A stretch of DNA of 64,000 nt from Chenopodium formosanum (taxonomy: Eukaryota > Streptophyta > Magnoliopsida > Caryophyllales > Amaranthaceae). The notes under the pieces are model-generated. The model was not told where the DNA came from, did no database searches, and saw nothing but the letters and a program-made list of their open reading frames with translations. Numbering within the stretch: the stretch's first letter is position 1; every line of letters begins with the position of its first letter. The DNA is taken from the NCBI GenBank assembly GCA_024500155.1, contig CM044868.1, positions 31,531,165 through 31,595,164 of the forward strand. Reading direction: 5' to 3'. Shown piece by piece: positions 19,658 through 31,497 of this stretch. The translations under genes and the position numbers were made by a program.

Positions 19658-22041
19658 GTGGTATCAGTTAGCCTCTTGCATGAACGCGCAAGATTATAAT
19701 AATACGATTATTTGATGTCCATGTTAATTTTATAATCAATTAAAAGGGAGAAATTAATCTAATTATGGTTCAATTATTATATTTAATGTGATTAAACTTT
19801 TGGAATCGATTAAATGTGATTTAATTATGCTCAAATAGCCATGAAGATGACCGAGTTTTAGCCCTAATGTGTTCTAAATTTTCGAACCCCCTAACCCTAA
19901 ATTTTGAATTTTTTTCGAAAATCCTAGCCCTAAAATATGATTTTTGTGCTAGACTTTGATTTAATTCGATTTATTTTAATATTCATAATTTAAATCGGAT
20001 TGATTTATGCATAAAAGTGTTTTGTGTAATATCATCGATTTAATTTTAAAAGTTAGAATTTAATTGGGATTAATTTTATGAAGAATCCTAATTTTAAGAT
20101 TGAATGTTGATTTAATTTTAATTTTTGGACTGATTTAATTTAATTTTGATAAATGTTGTTTTAATTAAATTAAAAACACACAAAAAAATTGTTTTAGGTG
20201 GCCGGCAACCGCGGCTGGGTGGCGCAGCCACGGCGGCTGCCGACTAGGTGCTGGTCCAAGAGGGTGGAGAAGGGGAGGGCGGCGGTCTTGGTGGCTGAGG
20301 CAGCAGCTGTGCAAGCGTTGCACGCTGCTGCCGTGGCTGCCTTTACTACTGGTTGCTGCTGCCTTGCGTTAGTGGCTGCTGCAAAGCAGCCAGCCATCGT
20401 GGCTTGCTCCGGCTAGCCAACCACGGTGGCCAGCAACCATGCAGTCACGGTTTTTCAAAAAAAAAAAAAAAAATATTTTAAAAATTATTTCAAGATAATT
20501 ATGAATTATTTTGCTATAAAATCAGTTTTATTTTGGATAAGATAAAATAATTTGAAAATATGATCTTTTATTTTAACAGATAAAATCCGTTTTATTTGGA
20601 TAAATCTTTTATTTTAGGATAAAATCAAATATACAAAAGTTGTTATATTTGATATTATCCATATTTAAAGTTGTTAAATTGTTAATTATCTTAATTAAAG
20701 TGGTTAATTTTGGATAAGATTTATTAGGATATTCTGAGCATATTCCAAAAGGATAATAATTGATTTAAATAATGTGATTATCCCATAATTAGATTAGGAT
20801 ATAATTGATTTTAAAATTATTTGATTTGCCAGTAATTAGGATAGAATCTCCTAAATTTGTAAGGATAATCATAAAAGATTAAATATGATTTATCTTTCTA
20901 GATTAAAATATGATTTGATTCTATCTCATGACTAAATTAAATATATGATATTTTATGAATGATCATGAATAATATATGATATTATCTAATTATGATAAAA
21001 ATATAAGATATTTTAGGAAATGCGTTGACTTTATTATGAACATTCGATGTTGTAATTTAGACAAGAATGTTGAGTGATTTATTATATGGCACTTTTATAA
21101 TATATGATATTATGTTGCTGTATATAGACTAGTATGGCCCACAGATTCTTAAATACGATATGCGCATCGTGATGTATTTTTGTAATCTAAATACGGTCTG
21201 CGTACCGTTAAGTATTTTTGTAACTTTTATTTAAAGTAAATAGAATAGTTATTTAAATATTGTTAGTCCAAAGAAGCCCATGAAGTGAAGTCCCAAAGGA
21301 GCAAGGTGGATGGAGATCCATGACGATTCAAGTGGGAGCTTTTTCATTTCTAGTTTTCTTAGGGTTAAGGGGCCATACTATGTCATGATTTATTGCATTA
21401 GTAGATTATGCATGTTAGATTTTATTTATGTTGATTGATGATGCGCTAGAGTTCACTAAATAATCACAACATAATAAATCTAGGTCCCAGTAATATTGAG
21501 ATTGCTTTTCCAATTAAAAACCCGATGAAACCTTTGATATTTATGATGGGTCATGCCAAAGCTAGGTGTCATATTATATCTTAACGGAGTGGGGGTAAAA
21601 TAAATTTAACACTTTTAATTGGTTATGCTAAACAAGGTTACCTAAAGAGTTTAGAACCTTGAAGCAAAGGGAAATAATTAAACATGTGATGATTAATTAT
21701 TCAACCAAGAATTACAAGAGTTGTAATCAGTAAAGAGTTTACTCACCTTGAAAATGTAATGGTTGATGGTAGGGACAAAGTCCGGTCAATTATCACATGA
21801 ATAAAGGATCTTGGAATCACTTAAATTCAATTGGGATCAATTAAATATTGAATAAAGTGTTTTAAAGTTACCAAATGAATGCGTTTGTGGTACTTTAATT
21901 TAAATTAAACATAATTATTAAACTTTGCCTTATTTTGACATAGATGGGTAGCCGTAACAATGATGACAATAATTCTTTGCCTCCAACAATGAAAACAAGA
22001 CTTAGCTTTTTCAACTTCAACGATTGGGAAAGCGAACTTAG
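19658..22041 (+). mobile_element. Truncated copia internal region of unit 1
   Basis: AT-rich leader with a GC-rich island at 20198-20440, then the start of gag (MGSRN... at about 21942), lost after 'gcgaacttag'. It has no pol and no 3' LTR of its own. It is collinear with 28525-30903 of the complete element. Confidence 0.8.
20198..20440 (+). repeat. GC-rich hairpin island in copia leader, copy 1
   Basis: Some 240 bp of GCTGC/GGCGG-rich DNA lies inside an AT-rich leader. It contains GGCAGCAGCTGTGCAA, a 3-base loop and TTGCACGCTGCTGCC (20299-20332), which pair into a stem with a single bulge. The island is kept, with only a few changes, in the second copy at 29064. Both strands are open for about 70 codons, an expected effect of GC-rich composition. 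Confidence 0.7.
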
Positions 22042-22050
22042 AAAAAAATA

Positions 22051-22405
22051 ACTTGGTAAATACCCAGAATCCACACTTTTCTTGATTTTTTTTAATTAAA
22101 AAATATATTAAGAAGTTGATTACATGTGGCCGAGAACAAGATTTAGCACATTAAGGTATAATAAGGTTTAGTCCATCTTCTACTACACTTAGTTTCACTC
22201 TATCTCTAGTCTCCACCATTCTCTTCTCTGTTAGAGTCCAGCATTGTTGAATATTGACTCATATTTTTTATCATTAAATATAAATGAAGAGTACATGCTA
22301 GTTATTATTCCTCCAGGAATTGTATGTGATATATATTAAACAAAACTTAAATTAATAAACAAATCAAGGAAAAAACTGGCAACAAGAAAGATAATAATAA
22401 TAATA

Positions 22406-22453
<48 letters not shown>

Positions 22454-24390
22454 GATTTTATAATGAAAATTACCACTCTTATACATCAATAAGCAGATAG
22501 TAGTACAATGACCTTTGATTATCTTACTCTTCAACATAATGTTCTCCAATTACACACGTTAAGATGCATCCGACAATCCAACGAACAAATAAGGAAATTA
22601 AAGCTACATGGTTTGTATACATATACTGTATAAGGGCTAGTTCTTATTGACTGAAATAAGTTGGGCTGAGCTGAACTTATTAGAGCTGAGGTGAGTTAAA
22701 CTGAAATGAATATTTTATAAGAGAAGGAAATTAGGAGATGAGCTCAATTGAACTGAACTTAACTGATTAGAGCTAAACTGAACTAAACTTAACTTATTAG
22801 AGATAAACTGAACTGAACTGAAAATAATCGTATGAGAACATGCTCCAAGTGTACATGGTTTCTACGTAATACTATAGATTCATATAATAATTAAACTACT
22901 GTCTCACTTTAGTTAAACACCCTCTTGTCCGTAATATATGTTTCACATCACCTTTTGTCTGGTTTCAAAACCTAAAGGCTTCAAAGTCGGGTGTTCGGAT
23001 TTCTTCTATTGATGTCATACTTGGTAGGTTGATTGATTTCTTCCTTCGTGTTGAGCAAGTTGGCTCATCCCCCTGCTCAAGCAAGAAGAATTAAGGATAG
23101 GCTATAGATTTATAGGTAAAATCATGGTATAAATATGCGGCCGGTACATCACGATTCGGCCGGTATGTAACGGAATTCAAAGCTACTGATCCGAGTTTTG
23201 CCGATTTGATACGGTGTTTTATAAAACACCGCAATTTCAGCCGATTCAACCAATATGAATTAAAATTCGCCTGCATTGACTGATATCATCTAAGATCCAG
23301 TTAATTTCCAGTGAAGCACTTGATTTTTAAAGGAATGAAATGAAAAAAAAAATGGAGAAATGTAGGGAAATGCGTTGACTTTATTATGAACATTCGATGT
23401 TGTAATTTAGACAAGAATGTTGAGTGATTTATTATATGGCACTTTTATAATATATGATAATATGTTGCTGTATATAGACTAGTATGGCCCATAGATTCTT
23501 AATATGATCTGCGCATCGTGATGTATTTTTGTAATCTAAATACGGTCTGCGTACCGTTAAGTATTTTTGTAACTTTTATTTAAAGTAAATAGAATAGTTA
23601 TTTAAATAGTGTTAGTCAAAAGAAGCCTATGAAGTGAAGGCCCAAAGGAGCAAGGTGGATGGAGATCCATGAAGATTCAAGTGGGAGCTTTTTCATTTCT
23701 AGTTTTCTTAGGGTTAAGGGGCTATACTATGTCATGATTTATTGCATTAGTAGATTATGCATGTTTGATTTTATTTATGTTGATTGATGATGCGCTAGAG
23801 TTCACTAAATAATCACAACATAATAAATCTAGGTCCCAGTAATATTGAGATTGCTTTTCCAATTAAAAACCCGATGAAACCTTTGATATTTATGGTGGGT
23901 CATGCCAAAGCTAGGTGTCATATTATATCTTAACGGAGTGGGGGTAAAACAAATTTAACACTTTTAATTGGTTATGCTAAACAAGGTTACCTAAAGAGTT
24001 TAGAACCTTGAAGCAAAGGGAAATAATTAAATATGTGATGATTAATTATTCAACCAAGAATTACAAGAGTTGTAATCAGTAAAGAGTTTACTCACCTTGA
24101 AAATGTAATGGTTGATGGTAGGGCCAAAGTTCGGTCAATTATTACATGAATAAAGGATCTTGGAATCACTTAAATTCAATTGGGATCAATTAAATATTGA
24201 ATAAAGTGTTTTAAAGTTACCAAATAAATGCGTTTGTGGTACTTTAATTTAAATTAAACATAATTATTAAATTTTGCCTTATTTTGACATAGATGGGTAG
24301 CCGTAAAAATGATGACAATAATTCTTTGCCTCCAACAATGAAAACAAAACTTAACTTTCTCAACTTCAACGATTGGGAAAGCGAACTTAG
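22051..24390 (+). repeat. Duplicated unit 2, with internal deletion
   Basis: Flank X is repeated (22051-23360) and then joined at 23361 to nine bases matching the start of the long-LTR family (TGTAGGGAA). It continues at once in the copia leader ('aaatgcgttgactttatt', equal to 21018) up to the same gag break (24390). The LTR, flank Y and GC-rich island are missing. The (TAA)n tract (22391-22450) and the 'ctgaactta' element (22634-22846) are retained. Confidence 0.85.
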
Positions 24391-24400
24391 AAAAAAAAAA

Positions 24401-24739
24401 CTTGGTAAGTACCTAGAATCCACACTTTTATTGCTTTTTTTTTAATTAGAAAATATATTAAGAAGTTGAGAACATGTGACCGAGAACAAGATTTAGCACA
24501 TTAAGGTATAATGAGGTTTAGTCCATCTTCTACTACATTTAGTTTCACTCTATCTCTAGTCTCCACCATTCTCTTCTCTGTTAGAGTCCAGCATTGTTGA
24601 ATATTGACTCATTTTTTTATCATTAAATATAAATGAAGAGTACATGCTATTTATTATTCCTCCAGGAATTGTATGTGATATATATTAAACAAACATTAAA
24701 TTAATAAACAAATCAAGGAAAAAATTGACAACAAGAAAG

Positions 24740-24782
<43 letters not shown>

Positions 24783-25696
24783 TAATAATAAAAGATTTTA
24801 TAATGTAAATTTTCACTCTTATACATCAATAAGCAGAGAGTAGTACAATGACCTTTGATTATCTTACTCTTCTACATAATGTTCTCCAATTACACATGTT
24901 GAGATGCATCCGACCATCCAACGAACAAATAAGGAAATTGAAGCTACATGGTTTGTATACATATACTGTATAAGGGCCTGTTTCATTGACTGAAATAAGT
25001 TGGGCTGAGCTGAACTTATTAGAGCTGAGGTGAGTTAAACTGAAATGAATATTTTATAAGAGAAGGAAGTTAGAAAATGTGCTCAATTGAACTGAACTTA
25101 ACTGATTAGAGCTAAACTAAACTGAACTTAACTTATTAGAGCTGAACTGAACTGAAAATAATCGTATGAGAACATGCTCCAAGTGTACATGGTTTCTACG
25201 TAATACTATAGATGCATCTAATAATTAAACTATTGTCTCACTTTAGTTAAACACCCTCTTGTCCGTAATATATGTTTAACATCACCTTTTGTCTGCTTTC
25301 AAAACCTAAAGGCTTCAAAGTCGGGTGTTCGGATTTCTTCTATTGATGTCATACTTGGTAGGTTGATTGATTTCTTCCTTCGTGTTGAGCAAGTTGGCTC
25401 ATCCACCTGCTCAAGCAAGAAGAATTAAGGATAGGCTATAGATTTATAGGTAAAATCATGGTATAAAAATGCGGCCGGTACATCACGATTCGGCTGGTAT
25501 GTAACGGAATTCAAAGCTACCGATCCGAGTTTTGCCGATTTGATACGGTGTTTTATAAAACGCCGCGATTTCAGCCGATTCAACCGATATGAACTAAAAT
25601 TCGCCCGCATTGACCGATATCATCTCAGATCTAGTTAATTTCCTGTGAAGCACTTGCTTTTTAAAGGAATAATGAAATGAAAAAAAAAAATTGAAA
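24401..25696 (+). repeat. Duplicated unit 3, flank X
   Basis: Third copy of the flank that precedes the copia element, again starting 'cttggtaagtacc'. It includes a (TAA)n tract (24740-24790), the 'ctgaactta' element (24974-25180) and the CGG-rich element with its 61-codon minus ORF. It is separated from flank Y (27606-27774) by the solo LTR. Confidence 0.85.
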
Positions 25697-27605
25697 TGTA
25701 GGGAATATTTCAAGCGTTAATCCCTAGCTTGAACTCAACTGTGATCATACACTAAAGTACGGTGGGTTCCTAAGGGAAACAAGATAGAGCAAAAGAGTCG
25801 CCAACAAGTTTTTTTAGGAACTTGTAAACCGTTCACAGGGTGAAGGTTACACCCCTTAACGATCCAAGAGATCGTCAACTCCATAAGGTCTTGAACCAAA
25901 TAGGGTTCGGGGATGAAGGTACAAATCCAACCTAAATGAGATTGAACCTGCCCTAATAATAGGCCTCTACTTTATTCTGATTGTATTCATGTGCACTTTC
26001 TGATTAACATACACTCAATAGGATTAACCCTAAACCTGTTTATCTATGTAGGTTAAATTTAGTGCATAAATAAATCTATTATTGGCGATCACTTGAATTA
26101 TAATCAAATTAACTAACCCTAACAAGATTATTAATTATCTTATATAAGCGTGATTACAAATACCAATTCCCTTTAAATATGCAAAAAGGCGTGATAAAGC
26201 AATAACAATAAATATCAAGCAACATAATATATAATCATAATAAATCATAATCATCATCATAAAATTATAATCATAATCAAAATAATTATAAAAATAATCA
26301 TGAATCATGTTAAAGCATAATAATATCAAGATCCTAGGCATGATACTAACAAGATTAATAACAAACCCTATCATGTCACTAAACAATAAAAACCAAAGTT
26401 TTAACCCTAACATGATACTAACAATCATAAATATTAGGAAGAAAAAATAAAAGGCATCATAACGATCATACTTAGTATTAAAATTACCCTAGACATGATA
26501 CTAGGAATCATAATAACAACCTAAGCATGAACTCTATATCATAATAACAATAAAAACCATTAAAGTACTTACTTTGATGCCTCATACCTCTTTCAAATAA
26601 CAAAATACACACGTTAGTAACTTCAAGGAAAATAATAAGCATAACAATTAAATTAAATAATAATTGAAAGAGAGATTTGAGACCAAACCCTCAGAAATTA
26701 AACCTTTCACGTCTAGGGCGAAGGCAACTTCGAATATGGCTAGGTGTATCTAGATCTAATGAATGCGGAATTTTGTATTTGAGAAAAGGCTAGTTTAGAA
26801 AAGAGAGAGAGAAAAATCAAGAAAATCTTGATGAGAATTGGTGAGGATAAGAATTGATGAGAATTGATTGTATATGAATGAAAATAGAGTTTTTACGACG
26901 TTATTTATAAAGAAAATCAGCCAAAAAGATAAAATATCAAAACAGAGTTTTGACGCAAATAAAATTGAATTAGCGCCAACGCTGGCTATTGGCGCCAGAC
27001 GCCAACATTAGCGCCAGGCGCCAATGCTAGCGCTAGGCGCCAAGCGCCAATGCTAGCGACAGGCGCTACAGCTGGCGTTTGGTGCTGATTCAGAAATTCA
27101 CGCGTTTTCTTAAAATCAGATAAAAAATTGCCGTTCAGGAGGATAAAATCGTATTTCCTTCAAAAAATGTTCTTTGATTCTAATTAAAACTCTTAAAAAG
27201 TCAACAAAAGTCAATTTATCAATGCTAATTGAACTAGGAATGATAAATCTATATTAGGCCCTCCGCTAGATCATTGGGCCGCATATAAGGCTCAAACCGG
27301 GCCCAGTTCAGTAATTTGGCCATAACTTCCTCAATATTCATCGGAATTGGGCTTATAATATATCGTTGGAAAGCTCTTGTCAAGCCCCATCCAACTACAC
27401 TACTATTGGACCCATATCATGGACCAACCAAACTGGATTGACAGTTTTCTTAAAATATGTTTTCAAAAACAGAGAGAAGAGAAAAGAAATTAAAACTATC
27501 CGCAACAATAGACTTTCCACACTTTCACTTCATTCGATTATGATTCGACGCGAAAGGTACTCATCACTAAGTTTGGTTTCGGGGAGACACAAATGGGTGT
27601 CTACA
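25697..27605 (-). mobile_element. Solo LTR of the long-LTR family (1.9 kb)
   Basis: On the minus strand it runs from TGTAGACACCC (ending 27605) to ATATTCCCTACA (25697), a complete LTR with TG...CA ends. The right flank is AGAAA and the left TGAAA. In unit 2 the same junction reads 'ggagaaa' directly before TGTAGGG, so the original 5-bp target duplication was AGAAA. No internal sequence follows, so this is a solo LTR. It carries a TATA box near 26900-26908 and a GGCGCC palindrome array at 26973-27088. Its ORFs are not genes. Confidence 0.85.
26973..27088. repeat. GGCGCC palindrome array in the solo LTR U3
   Basis: Repeats such as 'ttggcgccagacgccaa', 'agcgccaggcgccaatgct' and 'tagcgctaggcgccaagcg' are GC-rich near-palindromes packed into 115 bp. 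They lie about 65 bp upstream of the minus-strand TATA box. The position matches the CCGTGACACGG array of the LTR at 1-1368, but the sequence is different. Confidence 0.85.
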
Positions 27606-27774
27606 AGAAATCTCCATTGAATTCGAAATAGTTCTTTTGCTGAACTCAAAGAGGGGAAAGAAAGTATAGCAAGTGAGAGAGTGAGTTGGCAGGGATTTTT
27701 ATTTAAATAAACTCCCTCAAGTGGGTGGGTGGTGTCCATGGGGATAGTGGGGTAGGTTGTTTATATGAATAATT

Positions 27775-28524
27775 TGAAGGAGATATATCTTCGTCGTGTG
27801 CAATTACTAGATATATAATTGGATCAAATTATGGAGATAATTAAGTTCGTACATTTGGGTCGTCGTTTTGCCATAGCTAGAGGTACTAACGATCTTTGGA
27901 CTAGTAAAATAGCCCAAAGCCCAACTGGACGGTTCCTATAAGGTCACACAAAGGGGCTAGATCGAGCATTAGAGGACGAGGCCCATCATGGGCCTCATCA
28001 CTCTAGGTGGCCGACCATATGGAGTGGATAAGATAGTTTTGGGCTTCGTGCCCTAGTCTAATTATAATGAGATTATAAATAGACTAGGTGCCTAGGTTTG
28101 CAAGTACAGAAGGAATTAATTGATAAGTTTGATCAAACCCTAATTAGCAAACACGAAAACCAACCCTTTTATAGTCCTCTCTCTCACACGGCTCTCTCCT
28201 CCTCCTCGGCGCACGGTTGTGTCTCGTGGTGGTGGTGGTTTTTGCGGTGTTCGGTTGTCCATAAATGTGGTGATTGCGGTTTTCCTCAATCACTCGACCA
28301 ATCTAGAATTGGTGGACGGCTCGTTCGAATCTCGTGGACTTAGTAAAGGAGCAAAGCTTGGGGCTCTATTCTCTCCCTGATTTGCCTGTCGAATAGCTTT
28401 GTGGAATTCACGCGTCAAAGGTATGATTATGTGTCTTGTGTGTTATGCATGTGATCTTGGGATTGGTACTTGATTGAATATGATTCATGTTATTTCCGTT
28501 GCGTAGTACCTATAAACTCCGACA
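27775..28524 (+). repeat. 5' LTR of the 8.26-kb copia element
   Basis: 750 bp, matching the 3' LTR at 35275-36029 closely, with a probable TATA at 'gattataaatagac' (about 28072). It ends immediately before the tRNA-Met primer-binding site. Confidence 0.9.
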
Positions 28525-29063
28525 GTGGTATCAGTTAGCCTCTTGCATGAACGCGCAAGATCATAATAATATGATTATTTGATGTCCATGTTAATTTTAT
28601 AATCAATTAAGAGGGAGAAATTAATCTAATTATGGTTCAATTATTTTATTTAATGTGATTAAACTTTTGGAATCGATTAAATGTGATTTAATTATGCTCA
28701 AATAGCCATGAAGATGACCGAATTTTAGCCCTAATGTGTTCGAAATTTTCGAACCCACTAACCCTAAATTTCGAATTTTTTCGAAAATCCTAGCCCTAAA
28801 ATATGATTTTTGTGCTAGACTTTGATTTAATTCGATTTAATTTATTATTCAAAATTTAAATCGGATTGATTTATGCATAAAAGTGTTTTGTGTATGATCA
28901 TCGATTTAATTTTAAAAGTTAGAATTAAATTGGGATTAATTTTATGAAGAACCCTAATTTTAAGATTTAATGTTGATTTAATTTTAATTTTTGGACTAAT
29001 TTAATTTAATTTTAATAAATGTTATTTTAATTAAATTAAAAACACACAAAAAAATTGTTTTAG

Positions 29064-29310
29064 GTGGCCGGCAACCGCGGCTGCGTGGCGCAGCTACGGC
29101 GGCTGCCGACCAGGTGCTGGTCCAAGAGGGAGGGGAAGGGGAGGGCTGCGGTCTTGGTGGCTGAGGCAGCAGCTGTGCAAGCGTTGCACGCTGCTGCCGT
29201 GGCTGCCTTTACTACTGGTTGCTGCTGCCTTGCGTTAGTGGCTGCTGCAAAGCAGCCAGCCATCGTGGCTTGCTCCGGCTAGCCAACCACGGTGGCCAGC
29301 AACCATGCAG
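29064..29310 (+). repeat. GC-rich hairpin island in copia leader, copy 2
   Basis: Same island as 20198-20440, with the stem at 29165-29198 fully kept. It is flanked by AT-rich leader on both sides and ends in an A-run. Confidence 0.7.
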
Positions 29311-30807
29311 TCACGGTTTTTCAAAAAAAAAAAAAAAATTATTTTAAAAATTATTTCAAGATAATTATGAATTATTTTGCTATAAAATCAGTTTTATTTT
29401 GGATAAGATAAAATAATTTGAAAATATGATCTTTTATTTTAACAGATAAAATCCGTTTTATTTGGATAAATCTTTTATTTTAGGATAAAATCAAATATAC
29501 AAAAGTTGTTATATTTGATATTATCCATATTTAAAGTTGTTAAATTATTAATTATCTTAATTAAAGTGGTTAATTTTGGATAAGATTTATTAGGATATTC
29601 TGAGCATATTCCAAAAGGATAATAATTGATTTAAATAATGTGATTATCCCATAATTAGATTAGGATATAATTGATTTTAAAATTATTTGATTTGCCAGTA
29701 ATTAGGATAGAATCTCCTAAATTTGTTAGGATAATTATGATAGATTAAATATGATTTATCTTTCTAGATTAAAATATGATTTGATTCTATCTCATGACTA
29801 AATTAAATATATGATATTTTATGAATGGTCATGAATAATATATGATATTATCTAATTATGATTAAAATATAAGATTTTTTAGGAAATATGTTACTTTATT
29901 ATGAACATTCGATGTTGTAATTTAGACAAGCATGTTGAGTGATTTATTATATGGCACTTTTATAATATATGATATTATGTTGCTGTATATAAACTAGTAT
30001 GGCACATAGATTCTTAAATACGATCTGCGCATCGTGATGTATTTTTGTAATCTAAATACGGTCTGCGTACCGTTAAGTATTTTTGTAACTTTTATTTAAA
30101 GTAAATAGAATAGTTATTTAAATAGTGTTAGTCCAAAGAAGCCCATGAAGTGAAGGCCCAAAGGAGCAAGGTGGATGGAGATCCATGACGATTCAAGTGG
30201 GAGCTTTTTCATTTCTAGTTTTCTTAGGGTTAAGGGGCCATACTATGTCATGATTTATTGCATTAGTAGATTATGCGTGTTAGATTTTATTTATGTTGAT
30301 TGATGATGCGCTAGAGTTCACTAAATAATCACAACATAATAAATCTAGGTCCTAGTAATATTGAGATTGCTTTTCCAATTAAAAACCGATGAAACCTTTG
30401 ATATTTATGATGGGTCATGCCAAAGATGGGTGTCATATTATATCTTAGGGGAGTAGGGGTAAAACCAATTTTACATTTTTAATTGGTTATGCTCAACAAG
30501 GTTACCTAAAGAGTTTAGAACCTTGAAGCAAAGGGAAATAATTAAACATGTGATGATTAATTATTCAACCAAGAATTACAAGAGTTGTAATCAGTAAAGA
30601 GTTTACTCACCTTGAAAATGTAATGGTTGATGGTAGGGCCAAAGTTCGGTCAATTATTACATGAATAAAGGATCTTGGAATCACTTAAATTCAATTGAGA
30701 TCAATTAAATATTGAATAAAGTGTTTTGAAGTTACCAAATGAATACGTTTGTGGTACTTTAATTTAAATTAAACATAATTATTAAACTTTGCCTTATTTT
30801 GACATAG

Positions 30808-31497
30808 ATGGGTAGCCGTAACAATGATGACAATAATTCTTTGCTTCCAACAATGAAAACAAGACTTAACTTTCTCAACTTTAACGATTGGGAAAGCGAA
30901 CTTAAAAGTGTTCTAAGGAACGAAAATCTTGAATTTCGTTTAGACTTACCAATCAAGGGCAGATTTAGTCCAGGCATGACTCTTGAGAAGCATTTGAGAA
31001 ATGTTTCAGATTGTGAGAGAATTGCGCACATGATGCTATCTTCTATTCCAGAGGATTGGGCTAAAAGATTCATGAACTATGAACCTTATCTCTTATTCAA
31101 GTGCTTACGTGATGTTTGCTATGGAATTCTTAATTCCCATGTTGATGGAAAAATGGATGAAAACGTCAAGGAAATCATTAATATGGTTCCCAAGAATGAC
31201 GACTCATGGACTGGCAGTATTAGGTTTGAAACCTACAAGATTAATGGCGAGATAATTTCGAGAAAACTCTTGCCAGGCCAGTCAGTACAGATTCATGTGG
31301 ATACGATGGTTGAACTATTTGACCGCATGAGTATGTTAGGGAGACCATATGAAGATCATCAGGTTCATGATATAATTCTGCATTCTCTACATGATGGTTT
31401 TGACCTCGAGAAACTTTGTCAAGATGATGAAGATTTTGTAGTCAAACTAGTTGATTTACTCAAGAATCATGCAGAGGATTATCTAAAAGGAGAATAA
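30808..31497 (+). pseudogene. Copia gag remnant, 229 residues
   Basis: This frame opens MGSRNNDDNN and contains gag-like helical sequence of the UBN2/retrotran-gag type, with segments such as TLEKHLRNVSDCERIAH, FDRMSMLGRPYEDHQVHDI and LHDGFDLEKLC. No zinc knuckle is present before the stop, and no protease follows in frame, so the protein is truncated relative to copia gag. The first 31 codons or so are also present, broken off, in units 1 and 2. Confidence 0.65.

Larger units (their letters stand above)
17492..22041 (+). repeat. Duplicated unit 1: flank, LTR, leader and gag start
   Basis: A 4.55-kb unit holds flank X (17492-18784, with a TAA microsatellite and two MITE-like elements), flank Y (18785-18953), a copia 5' LTR, its long leader and the first codons of gag. 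It stops abruptly within gag at 'gcgaacttag'. Flank and LTR recur as units 2 and 3 to the right. The copia element at 27775-36029 continues past this point, so unit 1 is a truncated duplicate and not an independent insertion. Confidence 0.85.

Noticed and set aside
20194..20416. Overlapping Ala-rich ORFs on both strands of the GC-rich island (also 29060-29282)
   Set aside because: Both frames are open because of GCTGC-rich composition; they lie in a retrotransposon leader and show no domain.
22364..22549. Poly-Tyr ORF
   Set aside because: Antisense translation of the (TAA)n microsatellite.
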